Assembly: GCF_020037025.1 (NCBI RefSeq)
Contig: NZ_JAIQLH010000033.1
Span: 29,502-93,501 of the forward strand
Length of the DNA stretch: 64,000 bases
Reading direction: 5' to 3'
DNA from: Streptomyces huiliensis
GTDB taxonomy: Bacteria; Actinomycetota; Actinomycetes; Streptomycetales; Streptomycetaceae
Part shown: positions 46,190 to 55,188 of the stretch, in pieces
Numbering within the stretch: position 1 is the stretch's first letter
Layout of the letters: every line of letters begins with the position of its first letter
Notes under the pieces: model-generated
Databases searched by the model: none
What the model saw: only the letters and a program-made list of their open reading frames with translations
Told to the model about the DNA's origin: nothing
Made by a program: the position numbers and the translations under genes

Positions 46190-47134
46190 GTGGAACGGCA
46201 TGAGATGGAGGCGTTCCTGACGCTGGCCGAGGAACTTCACTTCCGGCGCACCTCGGAGCGGCTGGGGCTGGCTCAGGGGCGGGTGAGTCAGACCATCCGG
46301 AAGCTGGAGCGGCGCATCGGCGCGCCGCTGTTCGAGCGCACGAGCCGCAAGGTGAGTCTGACCCCGGTGGGCGAGAAGCTGCGGGACGACCTGTTGCCCG
46401 CCTACCAGCAGGTGCAGCGGGCGCTCGCCGAGGCGGCGGCCGCCGCGCGGGGGACGCGTGACGTGCTGCGGGTGGGGTACTCCAGCGCCATGGTGGCCGA
46501 GCTCGTCCTCAAGGCCGCCGACCGGCTCACCGCCCTGCATCCCCACGCCGAGGTCCGGATCCGGGAGATCCGGCTCTCCGACCCCCTCGGGCCGATCCGC
46601 AGCGGCCAGGTGCACCTGCAGGTCACCGAACTCCCCGTGCGGGAGGACGACCTGGTGGTCGGCCCCGCGCTCATCACCGAGGACCGCGTGGTCCTGGTCC
46701 ACCACCGGCACCCGGTCGCCCGCGCGGGGGCCATGACGTCGGAAGACCTGGCCGACACGAACCTCATCACCTACGCCGGGGACATCCCCGCGTACTGGCT
46801 GGACTACCACGGCCCCCGCCACACCCCCTCGGGCCGGCCCATCCCGCACCTCGTGGCCGACAACTGGCAGGAGGCGCTGGCCATGGTCGGCGCCGGCAAG
46901 GGCGTCACCTTCGGTTCCGCACGCGCCGAGCGGTACTACGCCCGTCCCGACATCGTCTGGCTGCCCTCCCCCCACCGCCCGCACATCGAGTACGCCCCGA
47001 TCTGGCCCCGCGCCGGCAGCGGTCCCCTCGTCCGGGCGTTCCTCCGGGCCCTCAACGAGGTCGCTCCTCGCCACCCCGCAGCAGCCCCCGCAGATCGGCG
47101 ATCTCGTACCCCCGAGCCCGCACCAAGTCGATGA
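46190..47134 (+). CDS. LysR-family transcriptional regulator
   Basis: 314 residues: MEAFLTLAEELHFRRTSERL and QGRVSQTIRKLERRIGAPLF form the helix-turn-helix, followed by the LysR effector domain (VLRVGYSSAMVAELVL). GTG 46190 has GGAGGGG six bases upstream. Its last 83 bp overlap the convergent deacetylase gene. The target is not obvious; the gene stands alone on its strand. Confidence 0.9.
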   Translation: MERHEMEAFLTLAEELHFRRTSERLGLAQGRVSQTIRKLERRIGAPLFERTSRKVSLTPVGEKLRDDLLPAYQQVQRALAEAAAAARGTRDVLRVGYSSAMVAELVLKAADRLTALHPHAEVRIREIRLSDPLGPIRSGQVHLQVTELPVREDDLVVGPALITEDRVVLVHHRHPVARAGAMTSEDLADTNLITYAGDIPAYWLDYHGPRHTPSGRPIPHLVADNWQEALAMVGAGKGVTFGSARAERYYARPDIVWLPSPHRPHIEYAPIWPRAGSGPLVRAFLRALNEVAPRHPAAAPADRRSRTPEPAPSR

Positions 47135-47873
47135 TCTGCGGCAGCGCTTCGGCGTCCAGGACCTCGCCCGAGCCGTCGGCCGAGCCGACGTGCATCTGGA
47201 TGACGGCGCCGGGCCGGAGGACGTCGGCGACGCGCTTCACCGCCTGCTGGATGCTCATGCCGCCGGGGGTGCCGAGGTAGCCCTTGGTGTCGGTGGTCCA
47301 CTCGATGTCGGCGAGGCCGAGGGAGTTGACGTGGGCGATCGCCTGCGGGGTGGTCTCGCCGTAGGGGAAGCGGAAGAAGGGCAGCGGGACGGTCCCTGTG
47401 GCGCGGAGGGCGCGGTCGGCGGCCGTCACCTCCTCCTCCGTCTCCGCGCGGGTGAGGCGGGAGAAGTGCGGGTGGTTGTGCGAGTGGCTGCCGACGCCGT
47501 GCTGCCGGGCCATCGCCCGTACGGCGTCGGGGTGGCGCTCGGCGAACCGGCCGGTGGGGAAGAAGACGGCGGGCGCCCGGTTCCGGTCGAGGGTGCGCAG
47601 GACGTCCGCCAGGCCGGCCTCGTCCCAGGCCGCGTTGAAGGTGAGGGCCACCTCGCGGCGCGTCGTCGGGAAGGTGCGGTTCTCGGAGCCGTAGAGCCGG
47701 TCCACTGATCCCGCTTCCTCGGCCGCGGTCACGGACGCGCTCGCGGACGCGGACGCGGTCATGGACGCGGTCACGGACGCGCTGGCGGCCGGTGGTCGCG
47801 GCAGGGCGGCGCCGGGCAGCGCGACGAGGACGAGCAGCAGCACGGCGGGCAGCAGTGCGCGGTGGTTTCGCAT
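47052..47873 (-). CDS. Secreted NodB-type polysaccharide deacetylase-like protein
   Basis: 273 residues with a signal peptide (LLPAVLLLVLVALPGAALP) and a Ser/Ala/Thr repeat linker. The metal-binding motif is SHSHNHPHFS and the second motif FRFPYGE is present. The first motif, normally TFDDG, reads TFNAAWDEAGL, so the usual catalytic Asp is replaced by Asn. A subgroup of actinobacterial proteins appears to share this change (from memory). It may act on cell-wall or exopolysaccharide N-acetyl groups or have lost catalysis. Confidence 0.87.
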   Translation of the reverse strand: MRNHRALLPAVLLLVLVALPGAALPRPPAASASVTASMTASASASASVTAAEEAGSVDRLYGSENRTFPTTRREVALTFNAAWDEAGLADVLRTLDRNRAPAVFFPTGRFAERHPDAVRAMARQHGVGSHSHNHPHFSRLTRAETEEEVTAADRALRATGTVPLPFFRFPYGETTPQAIAHVNSLGLADIEWTTDTKGYLGTPGGMSIQQAVKRVADVLRPGAVIQMHVGSADGSGEVLDAEALPQIIDLVRARGYEIADLRGLLRGGEERPR

Positions 47874-47938
47874 ACGCCGAGCATGCCGGACCGCGCCGGT
47901 GCCCGTTTGCCGCCCGCCCGGCCGGGTACCCGGCGGCC

Positions 47939-48958
47939 GTGAACATCCGCAGGAGGCCGAAAGTCGTCGTCGTGACCGGAGCGAGCGGCGGAGTCGGGCG
48001 GGCGACCGCCCGGGCGTTCGCCGCGCGCGGGGACAGCGTCGCCCTGCTGGCGCGGGGCAGGAAGGGGCTCGACGCCGCCGCCGAGGAGGTCGGCAAGGCG
48101 GGCGGACGAGCGCTCGCGATCCCCGTGGACATGGCGGACGCGCACGCCGTCCGCGAGGCGGCGAACCGGGTGGAGGAGGAGTTCGGCCCGGTCGACGTCT
48201 GGGTCAACAACGCCTTCGCCACCGTCTTCGCGCCCTTCGTCGAGATCCAGCCCGACGAGTTCCGGCGGACGACCGAGGTCACCTATCTGGGGTACGTGTA
48301 CGGGACCCAGGCCGCCCTGTCCCGCATGCTGCCCCGCGACCACGGCACGATCGTGCAGGTCGGCTCGGCCCTCGCGTACCGCGGCATCCCCCTCCAGTCG
48401 GCCTACTGCGGGGCCAAGCACGCCATCCAGGGCATGAACGAGTCGCTGCGCTGCGAGCTGCTGCACGAGGGCAGCAGGGTGCGGACGACGATGGTCCAGC
48501 TGCCGGCCGTCAACACGCCGCAGTTCCGCTGGGCGCTGTCGCGGATGCCGCGCCGCCCCCAGCCCGTACCGCCGATCTACCAGCCGGAGGTCGCCGCCCG
48601 CGCCATCGTGTACGCGGCCGACCACCCGCGCCGGCGCGAGTACTGGATCGGCGGCAGCACCGTCGGCACCCTGCTCGCGAACGCGGTGGCGCCCGGACTG
48701 CTGGACCGCTACCTCGCCAGGACCGGCTTCTCCGCCCAGCAGACATCCGTACCGTCGGAGGAGGGCCTGCCCGTCAACCTCTGGCACGCGGAGGACGGCG
48801 AGGAAGGCCACGACTTCGGCGCCCACGGCCTCTTCGACGACAAGACGGTCGTCCACGCCGCCCAGCCGTGGGCCTCCCGCCACCGCGGCGCCCTGGCGCT
48901 GGCCGCGCTGGCGGCGGGGGTGGGAGCGGTCGGCGGGCTGCGGCGCGGCCGGCGTTGA
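47939..48958 (+). CDS. SDR-family oxidoreductase with C-terminal extension
   Basis: 339 residues. VVVVTGASGGVGRATARAFA is the cofactor motif, WVNNAFATVFA the NNAG region, the catalytic Ser is in VGSALAYRG, and Tyr/Lys are in SAYCGAKHAI. A C-terminal extension of about 90 residues ends in a hydrophobic Ala-rich helix (LALAALAAGVGAVGGL), which could anchor the protein to the membrane. GTG 47939 gives the normal N-terminus. The substrate is unknown. Confidence 0.87.
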   Translation: MNIRRRPKVVVVTGASGGVGRATARAFAARGDSVALLARGRKGLDAAAEEVGKAGGRALAIPVDMADAHAVREAANRVEEEFGPVDVWVNNAFATVFAPFVEIQPDEFRRTTEVTYLGYVYGTQAALSRMLPRDHGTIVQVGSALAYRGIPLQSAYCGAKHAIQGMNESLRCELLHEGSRVRTTMVQLPAVNTPQFRWALSRMPRRPQPVPPIYQPEVAARAIVYAADHPRRREYWIGGSTVGTLLANAVAPGLLDRYLARTGFSAQQTSVPSEEGLPVNLWHAEDGEEGHDFGAHGLFDDKTVVHAAQPWASRHRGALALAALAAGVGAVGGLRRGRR

Positions 48959-49371
48959 ACAGGCGCCCGGACGACCCGGAAGGCCGGGGCCGTGAACCCG
49001 GTTCCGCCGCCCCTCCCACCCGCCACGCATCACCCGTTCGGGGGTATTGCGCGGGTGCCCGAGCGCCCTCACCATGACGAGTGGCGGCGCCGCGTAAACG
49101 TCGGACGGCACCGCCGGGGCGTGAGCGGTGCGCGGGCCGGGTGCGGGCCGTGCGACGCGGCCGGTCCCCCGCCCTCCGTTCTCCCGCGCATGGTCCGCCT
49201 GTCCCGCCCCGCGCCCGTCCGGTCGAGGACGGGCCCGCGCCTTCCCGAAGAGCCGACGGGTCTCCGTCCCCCCTTCCCGAGGGCCTCCTTCCCTTCGTCT
49301 GGCCGTGCCGTGGGCCCGCGCTCCGCATGCCCCGGCGACCCCGAGAGCCCTGGAAATGGGGATGGACGACC
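48959..49371. other. Intergenic region without a clear gene
   Basis: 413 bp of GC-rich DNA upstream of the M64 operon. Several frames are open, but none has a ribosome-binding site and a natural protein composition. It presumably holds the promoter of the operon starting at 49372. Confidence 0.4.
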
Positions 49372-49902
49372 GTGACATCCGAACAGCACACCGGTTCCGG
49401 ACCGGCCGGCGCGGCCGCCGTCCGGCTGATCTTCGAGTACGAGGGGCCGGACATCCGGCTCGTCTCCCGGCAGCGGGTGGACGCGGCCCCTCCGCCCACT
49501 GACGACCTCTCCGAGACGACCGGTCCGGCCGGCTCCGACGCCACCGACGAGCGGCCCGGCGTCAAGGGCTTCTGGGTGGAGCTCCGCGACGCCCGGCAGC
49601 AGCCGCTCTACCGGCGCGTCATGCACCCGCCGGTGCGGTACGACGCCGAGGTGTTCTCCGACGATCCGGACCGTTCGCTCGCCCGGGTTCCGGTGGACGA
49701 GCCGAAGGGGGCCTTCGCGGTGCTGGTCCCCGAGCTCGCGGACGCCGACCACGTCGCGCTGGTGAGCAGCCCGCTCGCCCCGGGGCCGACCGTGGCCCCC
49801 GCGGCGGAGGTGGCGCGCTTCGCCCTGCGCGAGGACGAAGACGAGGCGGACGCGGCGAACGACGCAGACGAGACGGAAGAGCCGGACGAGGGGGGCCATT
49901 GA
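49372..49902 (+). CDS. Conserved-looking hypothetical protein upstream of the M64 peptidase
   Basis: 176 residues, soluble and acidic at the C-terminus (REDEDEADAANDADETEEPD). The middle (VRLIFEYEGPDIRLVSRQRV and KGFWVELRDARQQPLYRRVM) looks like a beta-rich domain. No family is recognised. Its stop is one base before the ATG of the M64 peptidase, so the two are an operon and probably act together. The start is taken as GTG 49372. Confidence 0.75.
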   Translation: MTSEQHTGSGPAGAAAVRLIFEYEGPDIRLVSRQRVDAAPPPTDDLSETTGPAGSDATDERPGVKGFWVELRDARQQPLYRRVMHPPVRYDAEVFSDDPDRSLARVPVDEPKGAFAVLVPELADADHVALVSSPLAPGPTVAPAAEVARFALREDEDEADAANDADETEEPDEGGH

Positions 49903-49903
49903 G

Positions 49904-51754
49904 ATGGGTACGGGGGACGGTGCCGTCGTCGGCACCACCAAAATCGTCGACAACGGTCCGGCGAACGCCCGCTGGAACCTGGTCATCATGGGCGACGGCT
50001 ACCGCAGCACCGAGCTGGGCCAGTTCGCCACCAACGCGCAGAGCTTCGTCAACACCCTCTTCGCCACCGCGCCGTTCACCGCGCTGCGCGCCGCGATCAA
50101 CGTGTACCGGGTGGACGTCCGGTCGAACGACAGCGGCGCGGACGACCCGACGGCCTGCGGCGGTACCGGGGCGGCGCCCAACACCTACTTCGACGCGGCG
50201 TTTTGCAACAACGGGACGCGCCGGCTGCTGACGGTCAACAGCAGCACCGCCCTGGCGGTGGCCGGGCAGCAGGTGCCCGGGTGGCACATGATCCTGGTGA
50301 TCGTCAACTCCACGGTGTACGGCGGCTCCGGCGGGCCTTCGGTCGCGGTGTTCTCCCTCGCGCCGAACGCCAACGAGATCGGCCTGCACGAGATGGGCCA
50401 CTCCGCGTTCGGCCTCGCGGACGAGTACGAGTACTACCTCGGCTGCGGCGTCGACACCAACCGCAACGTCCACCCGGCCGTCGAGCCGGCGGAGCCGAAC
50501 GTCACCATCGACGCCAACCACGCGACGAACAAGTGGCGGGACCTCGTCGCGCCCGCCACCGCGATGCCGACGACCAAGAACGCCAACTGCTCGGTGTGCG
50601 ACCCGCAGCCCAACCCGGTCGGCGCGGCGACGGTCGGCGCGTTCGAAGGGGCCCACTACTACCACTGCGCGGCGTTCCGGCCGCAGTACAACTGCCGGAT
50701 GCGGGTGCTGGGCCAGCCGTTCTGCGCGGTGTGCCAGCGCCGGATCCGGCAGACCCTGCTGCCGCGGCTGCCCGTCGGCGAGGTGTCGACCGTGGCCCGG
50801 TCCTCGGGGCACATGGACGTCTTCTGGGTGAGGAACGACGGGAAGGTCTGGAGCAACTGGTGGGACCAGACCACGGGCATGGGCTGGCACGACCACAACT
50901 CCTTCCCCATCGCCGGCAGCTTCCCGTCGCCGGCGGCCCATGACACCGGGATCGCCACGGTCGCCCGGAACCCCGGTCACATGGATGCCTTCTGGGCCGG
51001 ACTGGACGGCAAGATCTGGAGCACCTGGTGGGACCAGGCCACGGGCATGGGCTGGTTCGACCACAACCCCTTCCCCATCGGCCGCGACTTCCCGGTCCCC
51101 GCCGCACCCGGCACCGGCATCGCCACGGTCGCCCGGAACTCCAACCACATGGACGTCTTCTGGACCGGCACCGACGGGCAGGTCTGGAGCAACTGGTGGG
51201 ACCTGAACCAGGGGATGGGCTGGTACGACCACGGCATGTTCCCCATCGCCGCCTCCTTCCCCGTCCCCGCCGCACCCGGCACCGGTATCACCGTCGTCGC
51301 CCGAAACCCCAACCACATGGACGTCTTCTGGGCCGGAGCAGACGGCAAAATCTGGAGCACCTGGTGGGACCTCACCAACGGCATGGGCTGGTACAACCAC
51401 AACCCCTTCCCCATCGCCACCACCTTCCCCGTCCCCGCCACACCCGGCACCGGCATCACCGTCGTCGCCCGAAACCCCAACCACATGGACGTCTTCTGGG
51501 CCGGAACGGACGGCAAAATCTGGAGCACCTGGTGGGACCTCACCAACGGCATGGGCTGGTACAACCACAACCCCTTCCCCATCGCCACCACCTTCCCCGT
51601 CCCCGCCACACCCGGCACCGGCATCACCGTCGTCGCCCGAAACCCCAACCACATGGACGTCTTCTGGGCCGGAGCAGACGGCAAAATCTGGAGCACCTGG
51701 TGGGACCAGACCACGGGCATGGGCTGGTACGACCACGGGGCGTTCTCCATCTGA
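49904..51754 (+). CDS. M64-family metallopeptidase with six-repeat propeller-type domain
   Basis: 616 residues. The N-terminal 300 residues are an M64 (IgA peptidase) domain: WNLVIMGDGY near the start and the zinc motif HEMGHSAFGLADEY, with HExxH plus a downstream Asp/Glu. The C-terminal half is six repeats of about 56 residues, each with HMDVFWAG.DGKIWSTWWD and GMGWYNHNPFPI, similar to PLL/tectonin-type lectin propellers. It may bind glycans while cutting proteins. No signal peptide is visible, which is odd for this family. It is coupled to the preceding gene with a one-base gap. Confidence 0.88.
   Translation: MGTGDGAVVGTTKIVDNGPANARWNLVIMGDGYRSTELGQFATNAQSFVNTLFATAPFTALRAAINVYRVDVRSNDSGADDPTACGGTGAAPNTYFDAAFCNNGTRRLLTVNSSTALAVAGQQVPGWHMILVIVNSTVYGGSGGPSVAVFSLAPNANEIGLHEMGHSAFGLADEYEYYLGCGVDTNRNVHPAVEPAEPNVTIDANHATNKWRDLVAPATAMPTTKNANCSVCDPQPNPVGAATVGAFEGAHYYHCAAFRPQYNCRMRVLGQPFCAVCQRRIRQTLLPRLPVGEVSTVARSSGHMDVFWVRNDGKVWSNWWDQTTGMGWHDHNSFPIAGSFPSPAAHDTGIATVARNPGHMDAFWAGLDGKIWSTWWDQATGMGWFDHNPFPIGRDFPVPAAPGTGIATVARNSNHMDVFWTGTDGQVWSNWWDLNQGMGWYDHGMFPIAASFPVPAAPGTGITVVARNPNHMDVFWAGADGKIWSTWWDLTNGMGWYNHNPFPIATTFPVPATPGTGITVVARNPNHMDVFWAGTDGKIWSTWWDLTNGMGWYNHNPFPIATTFPVPATPGTGITVVARNPNHMDVFWAGADGKIWSTWWDQTTGMGWYDHGAFSI
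51290..51740 (+). repeat. 168-bp near-identical repeats inside the M64 gene
   Basis: The block starting ACCGTCGTCGCCCGAAACCC occurs at 51290, 51458 and 51626, exactly 168 bp apart and almost identical in DNA (GCAGAC versus ACGGAC is the visible change). The first three of the six protein repeats are more divergent. This indicates recent duplication or gene conversion of propeller blades. Confidence 0.88.
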
Positions 51755-51772
51755 AGCCCGCCCCGGACCCCC

Positions 51773-54700
51773 TCACAGCCCACGCCGCCGTACCCCGGCC
51801 GCCACCGCCCCCGCCACCACCGCACCGGCCGCCGCCGCGACCGCCCACGCGTCCGCGCGCCGGCGGTGCGGCCGGAGGGCGCCCAGCTTCTCCGGGTGCT
51901 CGGCCGGGGCGGGGCCGTCGAGGCCGAGGGCCAGCGCCTCGGCCAGGTGCATGGCCCGGCGGCCCGTGCCGCCCTCCTCGATCTGGGTGCGGCAGCTGAA
52001 GCCGTCGGCGAGGACGTACGTCGCGGGTCCGGCGGCGCGGACGGCGGGCAGAACGCCCTGTTCGCCGACGGCCATCGAGACGTCGTGGTGGCCGCGCTCG
52101 AAGCCGAAGTTGCCGGCGAGGCCGCAGCAGCCCTCGTCGAGCACGTCGGCGTGCAGGCCGGCGCGTTTCATCAGCTCCCGGTCGGCGTCGAACTTCATGA
52201 CGGCGTGCTGGTGGCAGTGGGTCTGCACCAGCGCCGTCCGGGCGGCGCGCGGCGGCCGCCAGTCCCGCGGCGCCCGGTTGACCAGCAGCTCCGAGAAGGT
52301 GAGGAACTGCTCCGAGAGCCGCTGGACGTCCTGGTCCTCCGGCATCAGCTCCGGCGCGTCGGCCCGGAACACGGCGGTACAGGAGGGTTCCAGGCCGACG
52401 ACGGGCGTCCCGGCCGCGAGCCACGGCCCGAGCGTGTCGAGGGTCCGGCGCAGCACCCGCTTCGCCGTGGGCAGTTGCCCGGTGGAGATCCAGGTGAGGC
52501 CGCAGCAGACGGGCCGTTCGGGGACGGCGACGTGGAAGCCGGCGTCCTCCAGTACCCGGACGGCGGACCGGGCGACGTTCGGGTGGAAGTGGGTGCTGAA
52601 GGTGTCCGGCCAGAGCAGGACCGTGCGCGGGTCGGCGGGGTCGGGTACGGGCGTGTCCCGCGCCCGCCACCACTCGAGGAAGGACTCCTCGGCGAACACC
52701 GGGAGCGCCCGCTCCCCCGCCACACCCGCCAGCCGCTTCCCGACGGCGCCCAGGCCGGGCGCCTGGAGCAGCGCGTTGACGGCGCGGGGCGCGACGCGGG
52801 CGGCCCGGGCCCACACCGGGAGCCAGCCGAGCGTGTAGTGGGCGGCGGGCCGGAGCCGCCCGGCGTAGTGGTGGGCGAGGAACTCGGCCTTGTACGTGGC
52901 CATGTCCACCCCGACCGGGCAGTCGGACTTGCAGCCCTTGCAGGCGAGGCAGAGGTCGAGGGCGTCGCGGACGGCGTCGGAGCGCCAGCCGTCGGTGACG
53001 GCCGAGTCCTCGTGCCCGTTCAGCATCTCGAAGAGGAGCCGGGCCCGGCCGCGGGTGGAGTGCTCCTCCTCGCGGGTGGCGCGGTAGGAGGGGCACATGA
53101 CGCCGCCGATGCTGGTGCGGCACTGGCCGATGCCGACGCAGCGCAGCACGGCGCGGCCGAACTCGTGGTCGTCGTGCGGGTAGTGGAAGTGGGTGTCCTC
53201 GGCGGAGGGCCGCCAGAGCGGGCCGAGGCGCAGGTTCTCGTCGGCGCGGTGGGGGTGGACGACCTTGCCGGGGTTCATCCTGTCGTCGGGGTCGCAGAGG
53301 TGCTTGAGCTCGCCGAACGCGCCCACCAGCCGCTCGCCGAACATGCGGACGAGCAGTTCGCCGCGGGCCTGCCCGTCGCCGTGCTCGCCGGAGAGGGAGC
53401 CGCCGTAGTCGTGGACGAGGTCGGCGGCCCGGTGCAGGAAGCGGCGGAAGTCGGCGACGCCCTCGGCGGTGCGCAGGCCGAAGGGGACGCGGGTGTGGAC
53501 GCAGCCCTGGCCGAAGTGCCCGTAGAGCGAGGCGCTCTGGTACCCGAACTCGGCGAACAGCTTCTTGAGGTCGCGCAGGTAGTCTCCGAGGCGGTCCGGG
53601 GGGACGGCGGAGTCCTCCCAGCCCTCCCAGGTCTCGCGGTCGTCGGGCGGCCGGGCGGTGACGCCGAGGCCGGCCTCGCGGGCCTTGAGCATCTCCTGTT
53701 CGCGTTCGGGGTCGTCGGAGAGGGCGACGTCCGGGTCGTCCTCGGTCCGGTCGATCGCGCGCAGCAGGGCGCGGGCCTTGTCGTCGGCCTCCTCGGTGCT
53801 GTCGCCGGTGAACTGGAGGAGCAGCCAGCTGTCCCCGGCGGGGAAACGGTCGAGGGACTCCGGGTAGGCGCCTTCCTCGCGCATCAGCTGTGCCATGCGG
53901 TGGTCGATGGCCTCCAGCTGGTCCGGGTGGCAGTGGTCGAGGAGGCGGGGTACGTCGTCGGCGGCGGCGCAGATGTCGTCGTAGCCGAGGACGAGGACGG
54001 TGGCGGCGGCCGGTACGGGGACGAGGTCGAGTTCGGCGTGCAGCACGGTGACGAGGGTGCCCTCGCTGCCGGCCAGGGCGCGGGCGACGTGGAAGCCGTT
54101 CTCGGGGAGGAGGGAGTCGAGGTTGTAGCCGGAGACGCGGCGTGGGATGCGGGGGTAGCCGCGCCGGATCTCGGCGAGGTGGCGGTCGGCCAGGCCGCGC
54201 AGCCCCCGGTAGAGCCGGGCGCGGTCGCCGCCGGCGGTCTGGATCCGCTCGTACTCGTCGTCGGTGGTCGGGCCGGTCCAGCAGCGGAGTCCGCCGTAGG
54301 TGAGGATCTCCAGGCGGCGGAGGTTGTCGACGGTCTTGCCGTAGGACTGGGCGGTGGCGCCGCACGAGTTGTTGCCGATCATGCCGCCGATGGTGCACTG
54401 ACCGTGCGTGGACGGTTTCGGTCCGAACTTCAGCTTGTGCGGGGCGAGTTGCCGGTTGAGGTCGTCGAGGACGATGCCCGGTTCGACGACGCAGGTGCGG
54501 GCCTCGGGGTCGACCGAGACGAGCCGGTGGCAGTACTTGGACCAGTCGATGACGACGGCCCGGTTGGTGGTCTGGCCGGCGAGGCTGGTGCCGCCGCCGC
54601 GGGAGAGGACGGGGAGCCCGTACTCGGCGCACACGGCGACCGCCTCGGCGCCGGCGTCGACGGTGCGCGGCAGGACGACGCCGAGGGGCGGCTGCCGGTA

Positions 54701-54856
54701 GTTGGACCCGTCGGTGGAGTACGCGCCGCGGGTGCCGGCGTCGAAGCGCACCTCGCCGTCGACGCGCCGGGCCAGCGCCTTGCGGGCCGCTTCGAGCGCC
54801 CGCTCCTCCGTCCCCTCTGTCGCCTCCGTCTTCCCTGTCGCCCGTCCGTCCGTCAT
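51773..54856 (-). CDS. FAD-linked oxidase / Fe-S / CCG-domain dehydrogenase
   Basis: About 1027 residues combining three parts of glycolate/D-lactate-type dehydrogenases. An FAD-binding PCMH domain (LSRGGGTSLAGQTTNRAVV, IGGMIGNNSCG) is followed by the FAD-oxidase C-domain (GSLSGEHGDGQARGELLVRM) and a ferredoxin-like segment with CLACKGCKSDCPVG; a second cluster motif is spread over CVGIGQC..GVMCPSY. The C-terminal GlpC-like part has VCCGLTW and EGCCGLAGNFG. It would oxidise a 2-hydroxy acid and pass electrons to the respiratory chain. ATG 54856 with GGAGGGAG upstream is preferred over an earlier in-frame start. Confidence 0.88.
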   Translation of the reverse strand: MTDGRATGKTEATEGTEERALEAARKALARRVDGEVRFDAGTRGAYSTDGSNYRQPPLGVVLPRTVDAGAEAVAVCAEYGLPVLSRGGGTSLAGQTTNRAVVIDWSKYCHRLVSVDPEARTCVVEPGIVLDDLNRQLAPHKLKFGPKPSTHGQCTIGGMIGNNSCGATAQSYGKTVDNLRRLEILTYGGLRCWTGPTTDDEYERIQTAGGDRARLYRGLRGLADRHLAEIRRGYPRIPRRVSGYNLDSLLPENGFHVARALAGSEGTLVTVLHAELDLVPVPAAATVLVLGYDDICAAADDVPRLLDHCHPDQLEAIDHRMAQLMREEGAYPESLDRFPAGDSWLLLQFTGDSTEEADDKARALLRAIDRTEDDPDVALSDDPEREQEMLKAREAGLGVTARPPDDRETWEGWEDSAVPPDRLGDYLRDLKKLFAEFGYQSASLYGHFGQGCVHTRVPFGLRTAEGVADFRRFLHRAADLVHDYGGSLSGEHGDGQARGELLVRMFGERLVGAFGELKHLCDPDDRMNPGKVVHPHRADENLRLGPLWRPSAEDTHFHYPHDDHEFGRAVLRCVGIGQCRTSIGGVMCPSYRATREEEHSTRGRARLLFEMLNGHEDSAVTDGWRSDAVRDALDLCLACKGCKSDCPVGVDMATYKAEFLAHHYAGRLRPAAHYTLGWLPVWARAARVAPRAVNALLQAPGLGAVGKRLAGVAGERALPVFAEESFLEWWRARDTPVPDPADPRTVLLWPDTFSTHFHPNVARSAVRVLEDAGFHVAVPERPVCCGLTWISTGQLPTAKRVLRRTLDTLGPWLAAGTPVVGLEPSCTAVFRADAPELMPEDQDVQRLSEQFLTFSELLVNRAPRDWRPPRAARTALVQTHCHQHAVMKFDADRELMKRAGLHADVLDEGCCGLAGNFGFERGHHDVSMAVGEQGVLPAVRAAGPATYVLADGFSCRTQIEEGGTGRRAMHLAEALALGLDGPAPAEHPEKLGALRPHRRRADAWAVAAAAGAVVAGAVAAGVRRRGL

Positions 54857-55184
54857 CGGCTCTCCCTCCGTCTCGGCGGGCCGGGCGTGCCGCCGGTCGT
54901 CCACACCACCGTGGCACCCGGTGCGGGGTGCCGCAGGGCGTGGACGCCCGATCGGGGGCGCCGCGCCCGGCGGGCCGCCCGGCTGTCGGGCCGGTCCGGC
55001 GGCTCGGCCATCCCGCTCCCCTGCCGGGCCGGTCGGCCGCCCGGCCGACCGTCTCGTTCCACGGCCGAGTCGGTTATCCGCCCGGCCGTCCCTCTCCGCG
55101 GCCGAGCCGATCAGCCACCCGGCCGTCCCTCTCCGCGACCGGATCGGTCAGCCACCCGGCCGCCTCGTCCCACGACCGGATCGG
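54857..55184. other. Intergenic region between the dehydrogenase and the Mrp operon
   Basis: 328 bp with no gene. The half nearer the antiporter operon is made of imperfect tandem repeats (see 55037-55188). The other half is GC-rich and includes the upstream region of the dehydrogenase. Confidence 0.5.
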
Positions 55185-55188
55185 TCAG
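55037..55188. repeat. 37-bp tandem repeats at the 3' end of the antiporter D gene
   Basis: Units beginning CCGCCCGGCC or CCACCCGGCC follow each other at 55078, 55115 and 55152 (37 bp each), with a longer, weaker unit at 55037. The last unit contains the stop codon of the D-subunit gene, so the array looks like repeated copies of that gene's end. Units share GTCCCTCTCC and GGATCGGTCAG blocks. Confidence 0.75.
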
